Positions 1 through 12,905 of a stretch of DNA of 64,000 nucleotides are shown here, piece after piece. The notes beneath the pieces were generated by a model, which saw only the letters and a list, made by a program, of their open reading frames with translations, did no database searches and was not told the origin of the DNA. A program made the translations under genes and the position numbers. Within the stretch, counting starts at the first letter, position 1; every line of letters begins with the position of its first letter. The stretch comes from Lichenostomus cassidix (lineage: Eukaryota > Chordata > Aves > Passeriformes > Meliphagidae). The stretch spans positions 77,639,850-77,703,849 of the forward strand of contig CM039183.1 of the NCBI GenBank assembly GCA_008360975.2. The letters run 5' to 3'.

Positions 1-2029
1 CTGCTCTGAGTCAACATTGCTACCTCACTGGCAAGAGACAGCATTGCTCTGGACTGAGCCCAGCACTTGTAGTAAAAGGACAGAATTCAAATAAAATGTG
101 TTCCCACCTTTAACAAATATGTATCTACAGCTATGCTGAACTTTGCCAAGAGCTTCCTTTGGGGAAATACGGATTTTTCTTTCTATCTTCCAGTAGCAGC
201 AGGGACCTCTAAACCCCAGTGCGTTCTGAGAACAAGACTTCTGGAGTTAGTGCCACAATATCGCCTCCTTGCAATATGGCAATTTACTCATGAAAAGAAT
301 TCCTCTTTCCTTTCTTGATACTTTCCAATCTGTTTTTCCTACTTTGCTAAAATCAACAGTTTTTAATCACTCACATATGCAGTTATAATTAATTATATAT
401 ATTGATACATACTATTGTCTATACTTATATGACAGGGAGGCCTTGACTTAAAAATATTTCAAAAATATGCCATTCGTCATAAACCTGTGCAGCATTTATT
501 GTGTATAGGCCAGTGTGCCCAAACACAACTTAATATTGGTGTTTTTCTGCATGGTTCTTTGCAAGGCCAGTTCTGTTGCGCTGAAATCTTTTCCCTTCTG
601 CAGTCCTTTCAGCAACTACTTTTATTCCCTGTTTTCTTGATCCAAACCCGAGCAATATGTGACAAGAGAGCTCAGGATCAAGCTCAGAACCCATGATAGA
701 TCATGCTGCTTCATGTAGGCGAATATCCCACCTGTGCAAGAGAACACTGGGGCTGAAAACTGAACTCCATATTCTGGGTCACTTCTTGGACTTCCTAAGC
801 CCTCAGTTACATTGCTGGGATGAATAGGTTTCTGTCAGAGGAAAGCTCCAGTCTGGAACAGCAATCCTGCCACACGGACCCAACAAAAGGGGAGAAGTAT
901 CAGATGCTTGGGAGAAAAGCAACAACGGCAGTGGGAGAAGACATAGGGATAGAAGGACAAGGGGGAGGAGGGAGGCAGGACCACATTGCAGAAGTGTCAA
1001 AAACAGACAGGAAGAAGGGAGTTATTTCCAAGAAAAGTGAGCAAGCACAAAAAGAAACCAAAATCAAAACCAAAGAGAGAACACAGAGGGCAGGTAAAAG
1101 CAAAACTACAGTGTAAGAGGCTTATGAAACAAAAGGCTTCAAAGGCAGCAGGGAGCCAGGGGGCACAGGGAAACCACTTCGAGGCCAATATCTCTCACTC
1201 CTAGGTCAGCAAAATCCACAAATGTTTAAGTTATTTTCTTAATTGCCAATGCTTTTTGCCTAGGAGGTTTTATTTTTTTCCGAGAATTAAAAGATTACTG
1301 CCATGGCAATTTTATTTCAGTATGGATCCTACTTAATTAGATACACACACGTAAGACCATGGACCAGCAAAAGGAAGAAAAAACAACCTAATTTATTCAC
1401 TAACCCATGAGGGGGAAAAACAACGACATTTTTAATCCTTTTTCTTGGAATTAGTGAGAAAGATCCTGACTCCCATGCCTTCCTCCTTAGGGATGTCCTG
1501 CTGGCTGTCAAGATTTCCTGGAGTCAGAAGGAGTTGGCAGCGCTGACTGAATTGCATGGCATGGTATTTGTGGATTACTGCACACAGCAACCAAGCCTGG
1601 CCTCTGAAATCTACTAGGAATTTGCAGCTTGGTATTCTGCACATGTGCAGATAAACCAAGAAAAAAAACTAAATTAAGAATCAGGCAGGGATTGTTAATA
1701 GGGAGTATACTTTCACAAAATGCAAAGCCATTTTATGCAACTGTCATTTTAAGAATCTCTCCAGAGACACTGTTCAGCATAAAACATGTAGCATCTTTTT
1801 GAAACTAAATTAATGAACACACTTCCCTGCCTAGAAGAGTTTACAAGCTGAACCAACCACATGTAGTGTAAATGAAGAATTAGATATAGTATGACACAAA
1901 TTAATGACAGCTGAACCATGCTCCAGATTTTCTCCCACAGCTCAGGGACTTGGAATGCTTGAAGGTCAGACTTATCAGTAAAGGTCTAGGTGAAGAAGGC
2001 ACTTGGTACTTTGGCTGTTTCCATGTTCT
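1..2029. other. Intergenic, no supported gene
   Basis: AT-rich single-copy-looking DNA. The open frames here are short, overlap on both strands and lack splice context or recognisable domains. A purine-rich stretch at about 900-1120 gives Lys/Glu-rich translations, which is a composition effect. No repeat family was recognised. Confidence 0.6.
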
Positions 2030-2525
2030 TTGTCACCAGATTCCCAGGACTATTAAGCAGCTGTCCCACATTTTCCCTAGTCTTCCTTTTGCTGTCTAAG
2101 TACCTGTAGAAGTCTTCCTTGATACCCTTTACACCCCTCAGCAGATTCAGCTCCAGGTGGACTTTGGGTTTGCTAAGCCCAACCCTTCATGATGCATTCC
2201 TCCTGGCTCCCCTATCCCTGGTTCTACCTCTTGCATGTCTGAATTTTGTCAGGAGCTGCTTTTTCATCTGTGCAAACCTTCTGTCTTCATCTTAAAGGAG
2301 CAGATCCTTGAAAAACAACCAGCTTTCCTGAATCTCTCTTCTCTACAGGTCTGTATCCCATCGGATTTCTTCAAGCAGATTTGTGATTAGGCTGCAGCCT
2401 GCTCTTCTGATACCCAGGGCTGTGATCTTCCTAGTGTATCTGCTCTGTCCTCTCAGGAACCTGAACTGTACCATCTCATGGGTACTGCAGTCAAGATCAT
2501 CCCCAGAATTCACATGGTCATGATT
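2030..2525 (-). repeat. Old CR1 LINE fragment (5' region)
   Basis: The plus strand reads as the reverse complement of the 5' part of an avian CR1 element. Recognisable phrases include the segment around 2068-2130 (cacattttccctagtcttcc), the run ccagctttcctgaatctctc near 2320 and the block near 2470 matching the usual 'ctccaccatctcatggtcactgcag' region with substitutions. Many mismatches and indels make it an old, dead copy. Boundaries are approximate. Confidence 0.7.
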
Positions 2526-5283
2526 GTCATGGAAAGGAATTAATTTTGCATTCTTCAGACTACCAACCCAAACTGAACTTAGGGACCTTCTTTAACCATA
2601 TTGCACAAAATCTTTGTGCTTCCACAGGAATACTTTTGAATTACAGCTATCTGTTGTCATTTCCACCTAAGCAGCACTCCTTTTCTGTGCTGTTTAGATC
2701 ACCAGACACTACAAGCATGAATGGACCTGCATTTGTGATTGACCTGTATCTCCTGCGGGACACAGAAAGAGTTGTCATCTCTCTATGCTTTTTTAAGAGC
2801 TTCTGTAAACATACAGAAAAAGTTTCCTTCAAGAGTTACAGAAATATTATGCTTTTAAAGAGAGAAGTGCTCACTTCCAAAACCTTAAATTATATTTACA
2901 CCTGAGAAAAAACAGGAGGTGTGATTTTTCAAAGCACTGATTTCTCAGCATCCAATTCTTACATCTCTGTACTCCCAAGTATACATTATAGAGAAACCTT
3001 TTGTGGGTTGCTACTATGTCTTCTGTCACAGCATACTCAGAAGATCCATTATAGGGACATTCCTTTCTAAATATAGATATGGTAATAAACTTCAACAAGT
3101 AAAACGGTCTCAAAACAACACCAAATTTGACTCTACTGCCCTAGACCTTGGCAGAACTTTCCAGCAAATAAGGCTAAAGAAAGAGTTTTATAAGGAGATA
3201 AAAATCTCAAGGTGTATAAAGCATGGGGGAAAATAGAAAAAGTGATAAAGTGATGCCCTTTCTCAACCACCATTATTAAAATATTTCTGTATATTCCTCA
3301 TTGCTCTGGAATGTAACTGCCTTGTTATATACAGTAATATATTTTATAAAGAGCAAAGTCTATGGGCTATACACTTCGTGGTCTTCTGACAAATCCACCT
3401 AAAAAATACTGGTAAAAAAACCTCAAACTTTGCAGTTTGATCACCTTTCCATGATCCGTACACACAAAATCTAGTGTACCCAGACACTGCAAAGTATGGC
3501 AAAGTGCAGGCATATACATCCAAAAAATATGGATCATACAGAACTATCTGAAATCAGGAGCAAATCACACACTCTCTCTCTTTGTTAATTTTACTTTGAA
3601 GTAAAATTCTATACCAAAAACTGTCTCAAACAACTTACAATAGATTTTTTTTTGGTGTTTACAGATATGCAGGGGAATAATTGTCACTATATTCAACATA
3701 TTTTCCCAAATTATTTTATCTACTTTTTCTAATACTAAATACCTGCTACAACAATAATTTTTATTTGCTTATAAAAAGAACAGCTAGTACTTTGAGAATT
3801 GTATTTTAAACAAATGTTTCTTAAGCTGAGTGGAAGGAGTGTTTACTTTGCACAGAGGCTTACAGTGTGCAAGGGAAGTTTAGCAGTGAACCAACTGGAG
3901 TACAGACAGTGAAGGAGTCCAATGAGAACCTCAGTTAGATCTATGTGATCTCAGATAGTGCTGCAGAGCAAATACTGTGATAGCATCCTAGCAAATCAGT
4001 GCACAAGGCTATTTGGAGGCTTATAACCATAAAACAGAAACCCCTTTTTTATGAGGTAGTGTTAAGTATTTGGAGTAGATTTGTAAGATCTGAGCAGCTC
4101 AAAGTGAGCAGAAAGGAGTCATGGCTCTCCCACTGGATGAATGTCCTTGGCTGTTCCATGGCAGCATTGTGTTACAAAAGTTTATTGCTAAGTCTTTTAA
4201 CACAAACTCTCGGATATATATAAAGGTTTGGGGAGTTTATAGCAATATTAGTCATTCTGCTGACTGCAGGAAGTACTGAAAATATGTGGAAAATAAAGTG
4301 AAGAGCAAAGAGATGATCTGTATTCCGCTCACATAAAAAGACTGTTTTCCAAGCAGGGCAAAACTGCCCTTGCTGAAACCCATGACAATAAATTACAGGG
4401 AAGATCTGCTCTATCTGCTATATGATGAGACAAATTTTGGCCTATATAATTTTCAGTTCCGAAATGTTGCTCTCCTTGAAACAAATTTCTTTTGATCTGT
4501 CAGTTATGCTTGTCTTTATGGGGAAATATGTCCATGACAACACAAAAACTCAAAACATAAAGGGCCAGATCTATTCCAGATGTAATTTTAATAACAATGT
4601 GAGATTGGGATGTTTAGCACTAGCAGGTTCCTGCTCTTTATGAAGCATGAGTATAGGATTGAAGCAATTGTGAGTGGTGTATCAGTTCACAGCAGGGCGT
4701 AGTAAATGGCATCCTGCAAAGCAGCTGTTACAGTAATTCACTATCAGGTGACAAAAAGCCCATTGAAAGAATTTGCTGTTCCTCCTGATTGATGTGATTT
4801 CTTTAACTTAAAATTAAAAAAAAAAAAAAAAAGAAGAGAGCGCAAGAGAGAGGGATGTTTTCTAATCACAGAATTTCTTTATGTTCCAACTGCAGCTTCA
4901 CATCAGCTGGCAACTTGAAACTCGACATGTTATTTCATTTCACTTCAAGGCACAACAGGATTCAGGTAATTTTGACTGTGAACAAACTGGTAAAGTTCTC
5001 TGGCTATTAATGCAGAAGAAAGAAAATCTCTGTGCAGGCACTATCTAGTTGTTGGCAAGGGATAAAGAAAATGAACTGATTTTGCACTCCTTACTAATTA
5101 TTAGCCTTACTAGTTATTGTAGACTGAAACAAGTCGATCTTTGCATGAGCTTTTTGGCATATTACTCCAAAGCTTTACTGTGGACTTCCATGAATTTTAA
5201 AACCTAACTGAAAAAAGACTCAAAGTTTATGTGTTTTAAAACCTTTCAGGACATTAAAAAACCCCTGTGATATTTGTAAGAAG
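2526..5283. other. Intergenic, no supported gene
   Basis: AT-rich sequence without recognisable exons. It contains an A18 tract at 4815-4832 followed by a GA-rich segment. No AATAAA precedes the A tract, so it is treated as a simple repeat rather than a retroposed tail. Confidence 0.6.
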
Positions 5284-5346
5284 CCTGATCCAAAGCCCAC
5301 TGAAGTCAGTATGAGTCTTTCCATAAATGTAGGGGGTTGGATCAGG
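5284..5346. repeat. Short inverted-repeat (MITE-like) relic
   Basis: A perfect 10-bp inverted repeat, CCTGATCCAA (5284-5293) and TTGGATCAGG (5337-5346), bounds a 63-bp unit that contains 'aagcccactgaagtcagta'. This resembles the palindromic 'GGATCAGG..CCCATTGAAGTCAATGG' repeat that I recall from reptile and bird genomes. The inverted repeat is seen directly; the family link is from memory. Confidence 0.5.
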
Positions 5347-7001
5347 TCCTTGGTTTAAAAACATCGATTTCAGAAGGAAGATGATTATATTATATACTAG
5401 TCTGATCTAGGAGAATTCATCTATTATTTCCAGTGTGCTTTATTGATACTGAGAGGCCATTTAAGATTCACCTCTCTGCTACACCAGTTCATTATGGATG
5501 TTGTAAAACCTAGAGCTTATATTTGAATACATGACGCAGACACAAATTCTTCCATGCATTCAAGCAAATTAATTCCTTACCTGGTCATTTTATATTTCAG
5601 TTGTTTTGCTGCTTTTTGATGGATTGGAACAGATTAACTTTTCTGAAGGCAATTCCTCACTCATTGAACTATTCAGTCCTTTCTGTACATCAGCTAGCCT
5701 CAACCTATTTCCTTGCCACTGTTTAAAAATCAGGGTTTATTGCTCAACCCCCTGTCCGTGACCTCCAGCACACTGCGTAGTACTCTGAGATGGCCAAGTT
5801 GCCAGGAACAGGTGAAAGCTGTAGGGAAAGTGTCATGACTTCTGGTGGTATAGTCAGAATTTCTAACACAAATTTCTTGGGTTTTGGGGGTTTTTTCTGC
5901 ATCACTTGCACACCAGGTCATGAGGGTTGAATACAACATGCATATGAAATGTCACTACAGGATGATGTCTCATCCATTTATCTAGGTTATATGGAGCTGG
6001 ATAATGATTTGTCTGGAACTTTAAGCACAGCATCCCATCGTTCCTCAATCCCTTTCTTCAAAAATAGTGGAGTGAAGAGGGTCTAGGCACTTAAAAATTG
6101 CTTTACAAAGTAAAGGACTTTAAACTGTAGGGACCCTTCAGAAGTTCCATGTACACATTCAGTTTGCTTTGTGGCTAGAAGACCTCACGATGACAGTCTC
6201 CTTCCCTGTGCAGAATCACTCTGAGGAATTGCTGAGCTTCCTAATACTGCAGTCTTCACAACTTATGGTGCTTCCCAGTTATATGGTACAGGCCTGTTCT
6301 GTGCTCTGGGCTCGGGATATGCTGACAAAAATTCAAGCTAAATTTGTTTGTGTGCATATGCATGTCTACTCTTCCAAATTTCCATGGTCCCTTGAAGAGA
6401 GACAGCTGGTCTGCAGAGAACTTGTCCTCTCTGCATGGTGCAGGCTCCCAGAACACATAACAGAGAGTAGTAAAGAAAGCTGGAGGCACATCAGGAAGCA
6501 GCAAGAGCTGACTCTATGACTGGAACATAGCCTTCTTCTAACTTTGACCTGGGTTACAAGACTCAGCTCAGCATCTTCACATTCTTGCAATATAATTATA
6601 ATATTACAGAAGTTGTCCATGTAAATTGCACAATGGAGTGTCCCAAGCCTTGACATGCCCTCAGCTTGTCCTACTGACATGCTCCTTCCTGCTCTCCTGA
6701 CTAGTCACTCGGAATACTGGGCCTTTCATCTCAGTTCTCCTACTTGCCTTAAGCTGAAAACACCAATGATTTACTGTTGCTAACTCTAGAGCTAAATGAG
6801 TTTTTCCTGTTGTGTGTCTGGTTGAGTTAATGTTATAGCAATGAGTTAAGTATTGGGTTTTCCCTATGAAACAATGTCCTGTTAGCATAGTTTTATTGTT
6901 TTTCAATTTTAATTGTTGAATTTGCTTGGAACTTCTGCATATATTACTTTTGTTATGAGCCAAATGCAAACAGCCTGCTCTGAGAAGAGCTGTTTGTTAG
7001 C
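5347..7001. other. Intergenic, no supported gene
   Basis: No exon, RNA gene or repeat family was recognised. The longest open frame (about 116 codons near 6.2-6.5 kb) overlaps open frames on the opposite strand and has no domain signature. Confidence 0.6.
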
Positions 7002-7380
7002 AATCATAGAATCATAGAACGGTTTGGGTTGGAGGGGACCTTAGAGATCATCTAGTCCAACCCTCTGCCATGGGAAGGGACATCTTCCACTAGATCAAGT
7101 CACTCAGAGCTCCATCCAACCTAGTCTGGAGCATTTCCAGGGATGGGGCATCCACGACTTCTCTGGGCAACCTGTTCCAGTGCCTCACCACCCTCACAGC
7201 AAAGAAGTTTTTTCTAGTATCTAGTCTAAACCTACTCTTTTTCAGTTTAAATCAATTTCCCCTTGTCCTATCACTACATGCCCTTGTAAATAGTTTTTCC
7301 CCAACTGTCTTACAGGCTCCCTTTTAGGTACTGGAAGGCCTAGTTAAGTCACCCCAAAATCTTCTCTTTTCCAGGCTGAA
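7002..7380 (-). repeat. CR1 LINE 3' end
   Basis: Starts with 'aatcatagaatcatagaa', the reverse complement of the CR1 3'-terminal repeat, then 'gtttgggttggaggggacct', 'ccaaccctctgccatgggaa' and 'ggcaacctgttccagtgcct'. It runs to 'ttttccaggctgaa', where the homology stops. It is therefore a minus-strand, 5'-truncated CR1 of about 380 bp. It is well preserved and younger than the copies near 2 kb or 12 kb. Confidence 0.95.
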
Positions 7381-7708
7381 ATTTGGATGTTCAAACAGAA
7401 AGTTCCTAATGTTCAATAGTACTATTAAAGGCTTTGAATGTTATTTCTGTAAGAGGCCATTTTTACCAGGTAGTGAAAAGAGACTGAGTAATTCAGTGAG
7501 CCCTGTAGATGTCCATAAACTGTGTGAGCTTTTAGCTGAATTGTCTTTGTACAGCAAAACAGTGTAAGGACACAGCCTCTAGCACTTATTCCCCAAAAAT
7601 GCAATCACACACTTCTTCTTCAGCAAGTGAAAGCATGCAGATGCTAAGAGAAAAAAAGGCTCTGAAATCAGAGTTAATGAAGTTTGGCCACCGTAATATA
7701 AAAAAGAC
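7381..7708. other. Short unique stretch between two CR1 copies
   Basis: About 330 bp with no recognised feature, separating a minus-strand CR1 from a plus-strand CR1. Confidence 0.6.
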
Positions 7709-8190
7709 ATAAAGCATATAGAGAGCATCCAAAGGACCACAAGGCTGGTGAAGGGTCTGGAGGGGAAGCCACGTGAGGAGTGGCTGAGGTCACTCGGTCT
7801 GCTCAGCCTGGAGAAGAGGAGACTGAGGGGAGACCTCACTGCAGTTACAACTTCCTCCAGAAGGGAAGAGGAGGGACAGCTACCGGTCTCTTCAATCTCA
7901 TGACCAGTGACAGGACCTGAGGAGATATCCTGAAGCTGAATCAGGGGAAGTTTATGTTGGACATTAGGAGAAAGTTTTTCACCTAGAAGATAGCTGGCCA
8001 CTGGAACGGGCTCCCAGGGAAGCAGTCACAGCACTAAGCCTGACAGAGTTCCAGAAGTATTTGGACCACACTCTCAGGCACATGGTGTGATTCTTGGGGT
8101 GTCCTGTGCAGGGCCAGGGGTTGGACTCAAAGATCCTGATGGGTTCCTTCCAGCTCAGCATATTCTCAGATTCTATGAGTCTATGAGTAC
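7709..8190 (+). repeat. CR1 LINE 3' end
   Basis: Plus-strand CR1: 'ggtgaagggtctggagggga', 'ctcagcctggagaagaggag', 'ttggacattaggagaaagtt', 'actggaacgggctcccaggg' and a 3' tail 'cagattctatgagtctatga'. About 480 bp with small indels. Its orientation is opposite to the copy just upstream, so the two form a loose inverted pair. Confidence 0.95.
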
Positions 8191-11100
8191 TCTAGTGAAC
8201 GACCTCTCTGGAAATGTGGCCTTGTCCCTCTGAAAGACATCCAGGAGCTGAAAGTAACAACAGCAGATCCCATTTTTCTTGGAAGAACCTGGGAAGTAAC
8301 AGAGTAGAAGACCATTACATTGGGCAGATGTTAAGGAAAATGTTTCCTTTCCTTGGTCATTTAGCCACCGTATCTTTTAAAAATATTATCTTTTCAACTT
8401 TTCCTTTTTTTTTTTTGTTTGATTTTTTCATGAATTCCGCTTAACTTTGACTTTTCTTTTTGCTATTTACCAAATTATCTATATTTCCTTGTTTTTCTAA
8501 AGAGGTCTTCTGTATTTTTAGGTGGTATCATTGCAGGCAAAAATCCTGGCTGCATTTATTGCATGCTTTATTCGTGTGTGTTTATAAACATGTATCATAC
8601 CATCTTCCTGAAGACAGAGCACCAAAGTCCCTCCAGATGCAGCTGCTGAGACAGATGTGGTTAAATTGGAACAGTACTGCTCTCTTGGAAAAAGCAGTGC
8701 CTGGAATAAACTAAACTGCACTGGAGTATCTTTGAACTACAGTCATTGCAAGCCCTTTCCTTCCTGCATTTCACCAGCAAACCTGCAATGACAGAGGACT
8801 CTGTGAGCAGGCTTGGCCCATGCAGGATGGGATTCATTGACTTTTTCAGCAACACTAGCCTCTGAGCACTGCAACTTTTCTCTGATATCACAGTTCAGGA
8901 TTGGCAGACAGAGCTGGAGGTGTAACTAAACATGCAATACTATTAATGAATCTCATCAAAAGGAGATCACAAAATCCGTGAGATGAATAAATTTCTAGAG
9001 GCTATCTACAGCTAATTTTGTCAGCTGTGTTGTTTCTCCAAGCTCCCTGTAATAATGAAACAGCACTTAGACCTTTTAAGCACCATATTGTATAAATTAC
9101 AGGTGACACACCACTCTCACAGCAAGCCAAGGAAAATGACAGCATTAAATTCCCCACAGCTATCAGGATACATTAACAACTTTAGAAGAAAATTACCTTT
9201 GAGAAGACAAATTTTAAATGAATAAACATGAATCTACAAGGTTTCAGCAGAGCATGGAATTTCATCCACAAAATTTTGCTTCGGGGTCACGTAATTCCAT
9301 TCAAAGCAAAGCAAAAGCACAACAACAGATACACACAGTTACAGCAAGCTTATCTCAGCTCTGATCACAAATTTGTCAAAACTCAGCTCAGCTCAGAAGG
9401 GATTTATATCAGACAATAAAGAATTTATCAGCTGCTATCATAGAAAGCAGCCCCTGCAAACCGCAGGAGAGATAAAATAGTTGGGGCTGCAGCTTCATCC
9501 TATTTGGCTATAGTATCCCTTCAGCTGCTGCTCCCTTCTGTGCATTGCACTTGTAGCTGTCCTGACACAGCCTTTCAAGGGACCAGCTTTGCTGCAATAG
9601 TATGGTCTAGGTCATAAGCATCGGTCTGTTTGGGCCCTGAGCTTGCCAAAGGAACAGCAGTAAACAACCTGGCACCTAGGAGACAATGGGACAGCTAGCC
9701 AGGTGGCTGCAAGCCAGCAGAGGAGTGAATGTGCTCAGCTCCAGCTGGGATGCTATGGATTGCTTCTCTGTTTCCCCCTATAGCTGGTAGTTGCCTGTGT
9801 GCCTCCTTTTGTTGCTAGTGTTGGTGGTTTGGGGAGTTTCACACTACACTTCTGGTGTCAGGTGGATGAGAGTCACCTTCTCGCTCCATCAGTAACGCAC
9901 ACTGCAAGGTGCCATGTGCCCACTTTGGCCTCCCAGCAGAACACTCAGCATCCCCAAGGACCATCCTGCATACACATCCTATGTGGGCTATTGGTAATCA
10001 CTGGAGCAGCTCCAAGGGTCACTTTGGAAAGGCTGTCATTCTCCTTTGGTGTCACTTTTGGGCTGCAAGAGCAGTTGAATTTCAGGAGGGCACAGATGAC
10101 ACCTAAGACCAGCACAGATCCCTTAGTGCTCTGCTTTCAGTCTCATTCCATATGTCTAAATCACACACCTCCAAATCAGTCCCTGCAACAAGTGAAATCT
10201 GCTGAATTGGCAGCTCTGGGAGAGGGGAGTTATGCAAAAAAGGTTTCAGAGCTGCCAAATTTTCAAGCAAAAGCATGGCACAGAAAGTAGAAGGCATGCA
10301 GATAACATAATAGGGAGCAAGCTGGAAGGCACTGGAGGTCACGGTACAACCTATGGGAGAGAAAAGGGCATGTAAGCAGCACAGAAAGGTGAAAAGTATA
10401 ATGACTATTGGAATCAATGCAAATGGGTCCCCAGGGAAAGGATATCTTTGTACAAAGAGCCAGAGAAGAAGTGATGTGCTGTTTAGGCAGAGCACAAAAC
10501 ATGGGTCTGGCAGTCAGCACAGACTAAGCAGAGCCCAAGGTCAATTGCTGTGTAATTCATATTCATATCAAAACAAGTGCGGTGCAGAACAGTGCATATC
10601 TGCATAAGTAGCAAAAAACTGCACATCCCATATTGGTGTAAAAATACCCAGAGCTCAATTAATTATAATCTAGACTAAGAAAATGAGAGCTTGAAATGCG
10701 CTCATTGAAAAAGAAGCTGCAAACACAGACTAAGCTGATTATGCAGAAAGTAATGCTGTAAAGAGAGAAACTCAGATGTTTTAATGGATGCATAACTTCT
10801 TGCATCAGGAGTGCAAGCTAGCCAGAGCTTTGAAGCATATCTTTCCAAAATAAGATTTCTGAAGGAGAGTACAAAGATTCTAAACTTGGGGAAATCAGGT
10901 TTCATTGGAGTATAAACTCACATTCTCAACTTTTTCTGCAGAGAAAACTCAGAGTCCTAAATCAGGCTGAATAGAAATAAAAAAGGTTATAAAATACTCT
11001 TTTCCCCATCCACTATGTCTTTGCAGGGCAAGCCACTGTTTCCAGTTTGGTTTTTTTAAGTCAATTCAGGGATTTTCAGAATTACAGAAAACCGCCCAAA

Positions 11101-12109
11101 TTAAGGCATTTTCTCATTCTGTCATCACTGAGACAGGCAACACCTGGAGTAATTATTAAATAGGGCAGGCATGGACTTCTTTCTGCTCTCAGAGCCAATT
11201 GGTACAGTACAGGTCACATCCACAAAGCAAAACACTCTTCCACTTCCTGGAAATAGGGTATCTATATCCAAATTGCCTAATCAGGAATGGTCCCTTGGTT
11301 CTTTAGTCCCAGGTGTCCTTGCATCTGTTGAAGCCTCAGCCTCTGCACTTCCTTCTTTTCCTTTTCTTGAAAGGATTCTTCCCTTGGGTTGTTCTCTCCA
11401 TGAGCATGTCCCACTGCTCCCCAGGGAAGCAGCAACTTCCTCCTCATCCCTCTCATCCCAGATTCAGTTGCTCTGTCTTAGAGATAATTGAAATCCATAT
11501 TAAACCAGTTAGGGTGGTCTAGCTATGCATCTGGGTTTTTAAAAAGAGGATATGAAAATGACATGAATGTGTGAAATCTAATCTTAGTTAAATTAAATCA
11601 GAAGCAGGCACTTAAAAGTCCTTATTTCTGGATGTAGTTAAAGAAAATGGGTCAGTCTCAGTGGTAACATCGCTGGACATTAATCTTTGGAATATGGCAA
11701 ATGGAAGCAATCTGCATCAAATATTGTAAGAGGGGTAGCGAATTAGGAACTGAGAAACCAAGAGCAGTTCTGAGACTTCAATGAAAGTAAATTCAGTGAC
11801 ATATTTGTATACTGATGAAAAGACCAACTGATTCTAGCAGTTAATAGGCATAAATATCTGCAAGATGGACAGTGTATGTCTTTCACTGCTATTAATAGCT
11901 TGATGAAGAGAGAAATCTGTCTGGCTCCCAACAACTCCAAAGATTTATGAGGATCATTCTAAGGCCTATGAATATAAGGCATTTGAAAGTGAGAACTGAA
12001 AAAGCACTAACAAGGCAGTGAGAGACAGATGAATGCTTCTGAAATGAAAAACATTGGCAACATCCAGAGACAAGAGATGCGTGGAAAATTATTTAATAAT
12101 TAGCTAACA
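8191..12109. other. Intergenic, no supported gene
   Basis: About 3.9 kb with no recognisable exon. A 163-codon open frame at 9799-10290 is the longest in the stretch. It overlaps an opposite-strand open frame of similar size, has no domain or splice context, and is not called as a gene. Confidence 0.55.
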
Positions 12110-12905
12110 AGTTTCTCCCCAGTAACTGTTTGTTTATTCAAGTAAATAAAATTGTTGGATAAGAAGAAACACCATCAAATAAATGAAAAGCTGGTTAAAG
12201 AGAGGGAATATGGTTGAAATGAGCAGTTTTCATTGTGAGAGGGATTCTAAATGAAGCACCACAGGGATCTCTGCTCTGGCCTGTGCTGTTCAATATCTCC
12301 CTAAATGATCTTGAGAAGAGATTGGAAAGGAAAATTAAAGCATTTGCTGGTGTTAAGCTTTGAGGGTAGTTAAAAAACTGTAGAAGGACGTTGTAGAATT
12401 ATAAAAGTGGGCAGGTGAAATTCAGTAAATGTATTCAGAGTATTTTAAACAAACCCAGCTTTACAATTAAAGGGATGGGCTCTTACTTGACAATAATATC
12501 TTATAAAGAAAATCTGACTGTTAAAGTGGATATTACTGAAACATCATTTCCACAAATAGTTTTGTCATAAATTAGGTGTCAGTGGCATTAGAAAAGGAAC
12601 AGAGAACAAAAAAAAGCCACTATGAAAGCCTTTCTGCATCCATATCTTCTTTATTGTAATTTGTGTTGCTCTACTCAACTGAAAACATGAACAGGGAATG
12701 ATCAAGGGATGACTGTCCTGTATAAGAAAACTGAACACATGCAGATCATTGTGCTTTGAGAAGAGATGACTGAAGAGGGTATGATGGGCACCATTAAGAT
12801 CCCAAGAGCAGAGAGGATGTGGCTGCAGAGCAGCTGTATTTCTAACTGAAGAGCTGAAAAACTTGGGATGAATTCAGCAAGGAGAGATTTGCACAGAGAA
12901 TGTGG
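12110..12905 (+). repeat. Ancient CR1/L3-type LINE with reverse-transcriptase remnant
   Basis: The segment 12255-12320 translates (with decay) as APQGSLLWPVLFNISLNDL, the conserved CR1 reverse-transcriptase block 'PQGSVLGPLLFNIFINDL'. Further along, in the order expected for a CR1, are a degraded 'gccactatgaaagcctttct' (near 12617), 'aatgatcaaggga' (12698), 'gagaagagatgactgaagag' (near 12760) and 'gatgaattcagcaaggagag' (near 12867). The whole is heavily mutated and non-coding. Ends are approximate. Confidence 0.7.

Noticed and set aside
9799..10290. 163-codon open frame
   Set aside because: No recognised domain or signal, similar-sized frame on the other strand, no exon signals; consistent with chance.
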